DNA of 9,539 nt, from the NCBI GenBank assembly GCA_003023535.1, contig PXSC01000098.1, positions 1 through 9,539 on the forward strand, in the 5' to 3' direction. Below the pieces are notes generated by a model. That model was not told the origin of the DNA and made no database searches. It worked only from the letters and a program-made list of their open reading frames with translations. Numbering within the stretch: the stretch's first letter is position 1; each line of letters opens with the position of its first letter. Made by a program: the position numbers and the translations under genes. The stretch is from Halobacteriales archaeon QS_9_70_65. GTDB lineage: Archaea; Halobacteriota; Halobacteria; Halobacteriales; Haloarculaceae. Of the stretch, positions 4,452 to 9,539 are shown piece by piece.

Positions 4452-7400
4452 CGGTCCGAACCACGCCGCTGTTTTCGTCGAAGTTCTCGACGTCGCCGAA
4501 GTTCTCGTCGACGGCCCAGCCGTCCGGCACCTGGTCGGTCACCCGTACCGCGTCGGCCAATTCGTCGTTGAAGTCGTCGACGGTGACCTCGACGCGGTTC
4601 GTCTGGCCGGCCGTGAACACCGACGCATCGTCGTCACGGGAGCCGGAAACGTCGAGGTTGACTGCCTCCGGCGGGAACGCGTCGGCGGGGTCGAAGTCCA
4701 CGCCCATGTCGAAGTTCGCTTGGACGTCGTAGCCGTTGACCACGCCGGGGATGTTGACGATCTTCGCCACGACGTAGAAGGTCCGCTCGTTGGGGTCCTC
4801 GCGGCTGCCGCGGTCGACGTCGACCGACACCGACGCGGACCCCCGGACACCCTGGTCGGAGGCGACGACGTTGGGCTCGCCGTCCTCGGCGGGGCTCTCG
4901 GCGTCGTAGACGAACAGGTCGATGTGCGGCGCCCCCGCGGCGAGTCCTTGGTTGCCGCCGGTGTAGCCGGTGAAGTCGACCGATACGTCGAGGCCGCCGC
5001 CGGGGACGTCGACGTAGCCGGCGACGGCCCGGGAGTCGACCGGGATGTTCGTGCCGACCGACTCCTCGAGGCTCACCTCGTAGATTTCGTCGCCGAGCTG
5101 CGGGTCGGCGCCGAGGAGGTTCCGGGAGACGGCGTCGACGGCGGCGTCGGGGTTGACGCGGCCGTATCCCTCGTAGGGGTCCCGTTCGGGCGCCGGCAGC
5201 GCGATGGAGTCGGGGGCGTCCTCCTCCATCGCCTGGGCGACGAGGCCGGCGGTGCCACAGGTGTACGGCGACGCCATCGACGTCCCGCCGACGGAGACGT
5301 GGTCGCGGGGGTTCGTCGGGACGTCGCCGTCGCTGTCGAAGCCGGAGCCGGGTGCCAACGCCGCCCGCACGAGTTCGACGCGACTCGGCACCGGGTACGG
5401 TGCGCCGGCGACGCCGGTGGCGATCGCACCGACCGAGTCGGGCTCGATGTCGCCGCCGGGGGCCATCACGTCGGGCTTGCCGTTGAAACTGCCGTCGTCC
5501 TGGTCGCGACCGCCGATCCCGCCCGAGGAGTACGACGTGATTCCGTCGAGTGGGCCGGTCGCCACCACGGAGATGGCCTCGGCGGCCACCGCCGGCGCAC
5601 CGTTGCCGTTGGCCGGGGTCCAGGAGTTGCCCGCTGCCGCGACGGTGAGGATGCCGTCGTTCGCCGCCGCGCGGATGCCGTCCAGCGGACCCGTGAACAC
5701 CTCACCCTCGGCACCGAGCGGCGCACCGCCGAGATAGCCCCACGACATGTTGATCGCCCGGACGTTCAGCTTCCCGGCGAGGTCGTCGGAGATTTCCGTC
5801 AGGTCCTCGGTGGGGGCGCTCAGCGCCTCGAGACTGACGAGACTGGCGTTCGGAGCCATCCCGGCGTGCATCGAGTCCTCGTCGTTCGCCGTCCGCTCGC
5901 CGAGGACGTCGTCGGTGTACGTCGTCACGTATCCACCGTAGGCGATCTCGTCGAGTCGGGCCGCCGCCGGCGTGCCGTCGTTCGTCTCGAACGGACGCAC
6001 GCGGATCGTGTAGGAGCCGGCGCCGGAGTCGTGGACCGCCGGCGCGTCGGCGATGATGGAGTCCTCGCGCAGCGGCGCCTGGTGGATCACTTCGCCGTCG
6101 TGGACGATCTCGACGACGACGCCCTCGCCGAGCGCCGAAGCGAACACCGTCTCGTTCGCGCCGACGTCGACCTCGTACTCGACGAAGTCCGTCGGCGCCA
6201 GCACCGCGCGCGGCTCCTCGGCCGTGGTGTTGCCGTAGTCGATCGAACTCGCCTGCCCCGTGCCGGTCATGATGCCGGCGACGTGGCTGCCGTGACCGTT
6301 GGGGTCGTTCGGCACCGGGGCGCCCTGGTAACGGCGCGCCTCGTTGTAGAACCCGACCAGCTTCGGCGTGTCGACGGTGATCTCGTCGTCGTTGCTCGGA
6401 AGTACGTCACCGGTGAACTCGTCGAAGTCGTACTCCGTGGTGGCGTACTCGGACTGGTCGTCCGCGCCCTCGTACGCCGCCTCGTCGATGACCGTCTCGA
6501 CGCCGGATTCGATGTCCCACGAGGAGACGCCCCGCCAGGTCGTCACCCTGAATCGGTACAGCCCCGGTTCGACTCTCGTTCCCAGCGTGATCTCGTTGCT
6601 GCTGGGCGTCGTGAGAATGCCCGGGCCCGCGCTCGCGACGTTGTCGCCGTCGAAGCTCTGCAGGACGACCTCCAGACGGGCCGCCTGCGCCTCCGGCGCG
6701 TCGACGTTGAACGTCAGCGTCGAGTCGACGTACCCCTCGCCGGTGGAGTCGGGGTTGGCGGGCTCGTCCGTGACCTCCTGGACTTCCCAGTCGATCTCCC
6801 AGTCGGCGACGCCGCGGTTGCTGTACGCGAAGAACCTGTACTGCTCGCCCTGCTCCAGCGAGCCGTCGATGTTGCCGTCGTCGACGACCAGCCGCCGCGT
6901 CGCCCGGTCGCCGGTCCGCGTCGTGCCCGCGGCGCCGTCGGACCCCGCGACGGTGTTGCCGTCGGCGTCGCGCAGCTCGAACTCCGCCCGGACCGGCTCG
7001 GTTCCCTCGGTGTTCGACGGCTCCCAGGTGAGCGTCGCGTCGATGCGGTAGCTGTCGCCGCCCCTGTTCTCCGGGTCGACCGTGAACGGGTCCGTCTCCT
7101 GTCCGACCCCGGCCGCGGCCCCGGCCCCGACGCCGCTGTACGTGCCGCCGTTGGTTTTCGTGGTCGACTCCGTCCGGTCGGGGACGTAGAAGTACCGCGT
7201 GAACTCGAAGAAGCCGAGCGCCCCGGCGCCGGCTCGCGACCCGCTGAACGAGTCGGAGCGGACGTCCTGAGTGTACACCGTGGTGGTCGTCGTGCCGCCG
7301 AGTTCGGTCAACTCGATGCCGTCGTCGGTTCCTTGAAGCACCACGTCGTTCCACGGCCCCAGGTCGGGGTGGCGGGCGTCCGCCGGCGAATCCGTCAGCG

Positions 7401-7620
7401 CCAGCGTCCGGTCCGGCCGACCGCGGTAGCCGCGGTCCCAGACCTTCCTCGCTTCGACGCCCCGCCAGTTGCGGAGCCGGTCGTCGAACTCCCCGTCTGC
7501 GGCCGCGCCGCTCGCCCCGACGCCGAGCAGGCCGGCGCCCGCGACCGCGCCGGAGGCCTTCATGAACGTTCGCCGCCCGACGTCGTGGTCGCCGTCCGAT
7601 TCCGACGGTTCTTGACTCAT
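4414..7620 (-). CDS. Tat-exported subtilisin-family (S8) serine protease, large, with frameshifted tail
   Basis: The frame gives 1068 residues. A twin-arginine signal lies at 16-41 (RRTFMK, hydrophobic stretch, AAA cleavage region), so the folded protein should be exported by Tat. The S8 triad is readable: Asp77 in LTDSPADARHPDL, His443 in GHGSHVAG, Ser781 in GGTSMASP, with oxyanion Asn665 in AAAGNSW. Asp-to-His spacing is 366 residues, about ten times that of simple subtilisins, because two similar beta-rich repeats (about 191-285 and 297-380) are inserted. A further beta-rich insert (about 472-562) separates the HGSHVAG helix from MAPNASLVSLEAL. After the catalytic core come beta domains (about 845-975) and a DUF11-like adhesion-type domain (986 on), cut off after SGVVR. 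The natural C-terminus seems to lie in another frame at 4451-4329, so the listed end reads foreign residues. The gene stands alone with its own promoter. It probably degrades extracellular protein. Confidence 0.9.
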   Translation of the reverse strand: MSQEPSESDGDHDVGRRTFMKASGAVAGAGLLGVGASGAAADGEFDDRLRNWRGVEARKVWDRGYRGRPDRTLALTDSPADARHPDLGPWNDVVLQGTDDGIELTELGGTTTTTVYTQDVRSDSFSGSRAGAGALGFFEFTRYFYVPDRTESTTKTNGGTYSGVGAGAAAGVGQETDPFTVDPENRGGDSYRIDATLTWEPSNTEGTEPVRAEFELRDADGNTVAGSDGAAGTTRTGDRATRRLVVDDGNIDGSLEQGEQYRFFAYSNRGVADWEIDWEVQEVTDEPANPDSTGEGYVDSTLTFNVDAPEAQAARLEVVLQSFDGDNVASAGPGILTTPSSNEITLGTRVEPGLYRFRVTTWRGVSSWDIESGVETVIDEAAYEGADDQSEYATTEYDFDEFTGDVLPSNDDEITVDTPKLVGFYNEARRYQGAPVPNDPNGHGSHVAGIMTGTGQASSIDYGNTTAEEPRAVLAPTDFVEYEVDVGANETVFASALGEGVVVEIVHDGEVIHQAPLREDSIIADAPAVHDSGAGSYTIRVRPFETNDGTPAAARLDEIAYGGYVTTYTDDVLGERTANDEDSMHAGMAPNASLVSLEALSAPTEDLTEISDDLAGKLNVRAINMSWGYLGGAPLGAEGEVFTGPLDGIRAAANDGILTVAAAGNSWTPANGNGAPAVAAEAISVVATGPLDGITSYSSGGIGGRDQDDGSFNGKPDVMAPGGDIEPDSVGAIATGVAGAPYPVPSRVELVRAALAPGSGFDSDGDVPTNPRDHVSVGGTSMASPYTCGTAGLVAQAMEEDAPDSIALPAPERDPYEGYGRVNPDAAVDAVSRNLLGADPQLGDEIYEVSLEESVGTNIPVDSRAVAGYVDVPGGGLDVSVDFTGYTGGNQGLAAGAPHIDLFVYDAESPAEDGEPNVVASDQGVRGSASVSVDVDRGSREDPNERTFYVVAKIVNIPGVVNGYDVQANFDMGVDFDPADAFPPEAVNLDVSGSRDDDASVFTAGQTNRVEVTVDDFNDELADAVRVTDQVPDGWAVDENFGDVENFDENSGVVRTGHRHGRRSRDVR

Positions 7621-7645
7621 CGTACTGTAACGTCCGGTAGCTCAT

Positions 7646-7654
7646 CCTAAAACG
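7646..7654 (-). promoter_or_regulatory. TATA box of the S8 protease gene
   Basis: The minus strand reads CGTTTTAGG, with TTTTAG centred about 30 bases before the ATG at 7620, in an otherwise GC-rich spacer. That spacing puts the transcript start almost at the ATG, so a leaderless or very short-leader mRNA is expected. No Shine-Dalgarno is visible. A nine-base inverted repeat region (7680-7696) lies about 30 bases further upstream. Confidence 0.6.
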
Positions 7655-8048
7655 AATTCTGACAAAACCGTCCAAACGACCCGGCGGACCGCCGGGCGTC
7701 CGGAAACGCGCTCGAACCGCCGCTCCGCCGGCTTCCGCTCCGTGGACACCGCCGGGCGCTCCCGGCCACCGCTCCGTCGCCGTCACCGCCCGACACCCGA
7801 ACGAACGGGCCGCTCGCCGGCGCGGACGACCGTCCGCTGCAGTGTCGGTCGACCGCCGCGTCGATGCCCCGCGCCACCGGTCGCCGGGAACCGCACGGCT
7901 GGGTTCCGACCCCGGTCCGCGTTCGGACCGTTCACGACTCGTCGGTTCGGTGGAGATTCGCCCCATTCGCGTTTCCTCCGTTCGGTCCGAACCACTGACG
8001 AGCAGCGGACCGTCGGGAACCGACGCGACGCTGCGGAGCTTATTGGAG
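7655..8048. other. Non-coding spacer with repeated CGGWCCG palindromes
   Basis: No gene is supported on either strand; translations are Arg/Pro/Ser-rich shadows. The palindrome CGGWCCG occurs at 7685-7691, 7913-7919, 7924-7930, 7983-7989 and 8006-8012. The pair at 7913-7930 forms a seven-base stem with loop CGTT, and 7680-7696 forms a longer stem around its copy. These could be operator half-sites for the adjacent regulator or simple composition effects. Confidence 0.4.
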
Positions 8049-8555
8049 ATGAACGAAGCCGGAACGGAGGGGACGGAGCTGACCGCCCGGACCGAGACCG
8101 TGATCGAGGAGACGGCGACGGCACTGTACGACGAGCGGACGCCGTCGATCGCAGGGGCTGGTCAAGCAAGCGCTGCCGGAACTGCTGACGGCGCTCGTCC
8201 GGCTGCGGACGGGCGAGAGCGACGGGAAGTCCATCATGGACGACCTCGAGAAGTACCTCGGCGGCGACTCGGCCCCGCTGTGTACCCGGTGCTACACGAG
8301 CTGGCCGGAGAGGGGCCGCTGTCGATCCACGAACTCGTCCGGACGAAGGAATACAGCGTCGAGGACGCCGACGTCGCCCGCGAGCAGCTGGCGGCGATGG
8401 GCGACCACCTCGCATCGGGGCTCGTCTTCCGCCGGGCGCTGGAGGAGTTCGACGACGCCGAGACGGCCGCCGCCGAGTTCGACGGCACGGTCGATCCGGT
8501 CCGACCGTCAGCCGAACGCCGCTCTTCGGTCCCCGTTTTCACGTACCTCGAGTAG
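8049..8555 (+). pseudogene. PadR-family transcriptional regulator with several frameshifts
   Basis: The first frame gives MNEAGTEGTELTARTETVIE...DERTP. The next frame gives GLVKQALPELLTALVRL...SIMDDLEKYLGGD (about 8155-8268). The original frame then resumes as AVYPVLHELAGEGPLSIHEL and LASGLVFRRALEEF. Joined, these make a PadR winged-helix protein: recognition-helix region, VYPVLHELAGEG wing, and a C-terminal helix. PadR proteins are DNA-binding repressors. Three one-base losses, each in a two-base run, would restore one frame: a G near 8144, a C near 8153 and a C at 8268. Whether these are mutations or sequencing errors cannot be told here. The ATG at 8049 directly follows GGAG, which leaves no proper ribosome-site spacing, and no TATA box is clear. 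The 3' end overlaps the convergent gene by 48 bases. Confidence 0.72.
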
Positions 8556-9230
8556 CGCCGCCGTCCCGTCGGCGTCGAACCGCATCGGCCGGCGCCACCA
8601 CGGCCCCTTTCCGGAGTCGCTCGACAGCTCGGTGACCAGCCGGTTGGCGTCGACGCCCGCCTCCGGCGTCGACAGCGGCACCGCCCGCTCGTACAGCGCC
8701 GACGCCTCGTCGCCCTCCAGCAGCACCTCGGCGTCGAAGGTCGCCCGCTTGCGGTGGGCGTTCTCGCCGAAGACCGCCCGCTCGTCGGCCGGCAACTCCC
8801 GGAAGGCCGCCGGCGTCAGCGGGTCGCGGGCCAGCCGGAACTGCCCGATGACGTAGGCGCCCCACTCCGGGGCGAGCCAGTCGGCGGGATCGCCGCCGAC
8901 CGTCGACAGCGTCGCGTAGAAGAAGACGTAGTCGCCGGCCGAAAGCTCCAGCAGCGGCCGCGCTTTCACGCCGTGGGGGTCGCCGTAGGTGTAGCGGTCG
9001 CGGCCGTGGACGCCCGCGAAGGTCGGATCCAGGTGGACCGGCCGGTCGGCGACGCCGCTCGCGTCGACGCGCTCGAAGTCGAGGTCGCCGTACGTCGGCA
9101 CGGCGGCGTCCTCGCGGGTCGGCTCCGACTCCGGGATGGGGACGTACTCGAAGCGGCCGTCGTCGCGGATGGGCCCCCGGAAGCCCGGTTCGTTCGTGTT
9201 GGCCCCGACGTTGATGGCGACGCTCCGCAC
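8508..9230 (-). CDS. Nmad3-like putative nucleotide modification-associated protein
   Basis: This 240-residue cytoplasmic protein starts at GTG 9230 (MRSVAINVGANTNEPGFRGP); no better upstream start is visible, and the N-terminus fits relatives. Conserved-looking blocks are DGRFEYVPIPES (24-35), VPTYGDLDF (44-52), HLDPTF (66-71), YTYGDPHGVKARPLLELSAGDYVFFYATLS (80-109), WAPEW-like LAPEWGAYVIGQFRLA (119-134), and SSDSGKGPWWRRPMRFD (203-219). The order DGR..PIP..Y.DL..HLDP..GD..FF matches what I recall of the Nmad3 family (nucleotide modification-associated domain 3), named from phage and defence contexts. No enzymatic activity has been shown to my knowledge. There is no signal peptide or membrane span. 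No modification or restriction partner is visible nearby, so a housekeeping haloarchaeal role is equally possible. The frame is secure; the family name is moderately so. Confidence 0.75.
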   Translation of the reverse strand: MRSVAINVGANTNEPGFRGPIRDDGRFEYVPIPESEPTREDAAVPTYGDLDFERVDASGVADRPVHLDPTFAGVHGRDRYTYGDPHGVKARPLLELSAGDYVFFYATLSTVGGDPADWLAPEWGAYVIGQFRLARDPLTPAAFRELPADERAVFGENAHRKRATFDAEVLLEGDEASALYERAVPLSTPEAGVDANRLVTELSSDSGKGPWWRRPMRFDADGTAALLEVRENGDRRAAFG

Positions 9231-9319
9231 GACCTGGGGTCGGTCCCCCGGCCGGAAACGGCTTCCGCCGTGCGACCGGAACCGTCAAGCGTTTTGCCGG
9301 CCGCCGCGAGGTGCCGCCG
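9231..9319. promoter_or_regulatory. Divergent spacer with ribosome site for the secreted protein
   Basis: This 89-base spacer separates the divergent starts at 9230 (-) and 9320 (+). GAGGTG at 9308-9313 lies six bases before the plus ATG and is a good Shine-Dalgarno. No strong TATA box is seen; the only T-rich spot is GTTTTG near 9292-9297, which is close to the ATG. Confidence 0.45.
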
Positions 9320-9539
9320 ATGCGAACGCGACGGGTCGCCGTCCTGGGCGTCCTGCTGGCCGTCTCCGTCGGCGTCCTCGGGGGACTCGCGGTCACCGCC
9401 GACGACACCGCCGCCGACGACGCCGCCGCCGACGGCCGGACGCTCGTCACCGTCCAGGCGTACGGCTGGTTCGGCAACCACAACGGCGAGGTCTTCGTCC
9501 TCGACGAGTCCGGCGACCGGACCTGGGAGTACGCCCCCG
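9320..9539 (+). CDS. Secreted arylsulfotransferase-like protein, 5' part only
   Basis: The frame gives 73 residues before the window ends. The N-terminus MRTRRVAVLGVLLAVSVGVL carries basic residues and a hydrophobic stretch to about residue 26, so it is either a Sec signal or a membrane anchor. An acidic Ala/Asp-rich linker follows (27-39), as often after the membrane in haloarchaeal surface proteins. The mature region begins TLVTVQAYGWFGNHNGEVFV, then LDESGDRTWEYAP. That opening recalls the first blade of haloarchaeal arylsulfotransferase-family beta-propellers, in which a W-E-Y/W-x-P step recurs. The catalytic part lies outside the window, so the assignment rests on about 35 residues. The start is supported by GAGGTG just upstream. 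Confidence 0.7.
   Translation, partial: MRTRRVAVLGVLLAVSVGVLGGLAVTADDTAADDAAADGRTLVTVQAYGWFGNHNGEVFVLDESGDRTWEYAP

Noticed and set aside
4357..7650. A plus-strand open frame of over 1000 codons opposite the protease
   Set aside because: It is the antisense shadow of the protease in GC-rich DNA: Val/Asp/Arg/Gly-rich, with no motifs, while the minus strand has a signal peptide and a full catalytic triad.
7842..8048. Extended N-terminus of the PadR frame
   Set aside because: The stretch is Arg/Ser/Pro-rich with no family match, and the PadR-like sequence begins after 8049.

Overview
The window looks like chromosomal DNA of a haloarchaeon. It is GC-rich, the proteins are acidic and Asp/Glu-rich, leaders are short or absent, the secreted protease carries a twin-arginine signal, and several proteins read like families I know only from Halobacteria. 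All naming is from sequence reading and memory; no database search was run.

Layout. 1-412 (-): 5' part of a DUF7114-like haloarchaeal protein, divergent from an enoyl-CoA hydratase/isomerase family gene (472-1206, +). An IS200/IS605-type element starts 24 bases after that gene: its right end is at 1231, tnpB (-) and tnpA (-) follow, and the left end lies beyond about 2777. Both transposon genes carry internal frameshifting deletions, so this copy looks dead. An omega-RNA-like structure sits at its right end, and a second, orphan structure of the same design lies outside the left end (2841-2911). Next comes a small zinc-finger/membrane/His-rich protein gene (2952-3527, +), a roughly 320-base spacer, and tRNA-Gly(CCC) at 3849-3919.

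Downstream of the tRNA, 3906-4210 is a run of hairpins in which the tRNA 3' end is repeated twice more. The two repeat units preserve the same stems through compensatory base changes, and this is the most unusual signal in the window. A very large Tat-exported subtilisin-family protease follows (4414-7620, -), with big insertions between its catalytic residues and a frameshifted C-terminal tail. Its promoter is visible just upstream. A spacer with several CGGWCCG palindromes leads to a decayed PadR-family regulator (8049-8555, +), which overlaps at its 3' end a convergent Nmad3-like gene (8508-9230, -). The window closes with the start of a secreted arylsulfotransferase-like protein (9320-9539, +).

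The genes do not form one operon or pathway. The picture is an accessory region with transposon decay, several frameshifted genes and a tRNA-anchored repeat structure. I did not find a complete new defence or mobile system. The strongest candidates for something undescribed are the tRNA-tail modules and the orphan omega-RNA-like scaffold.
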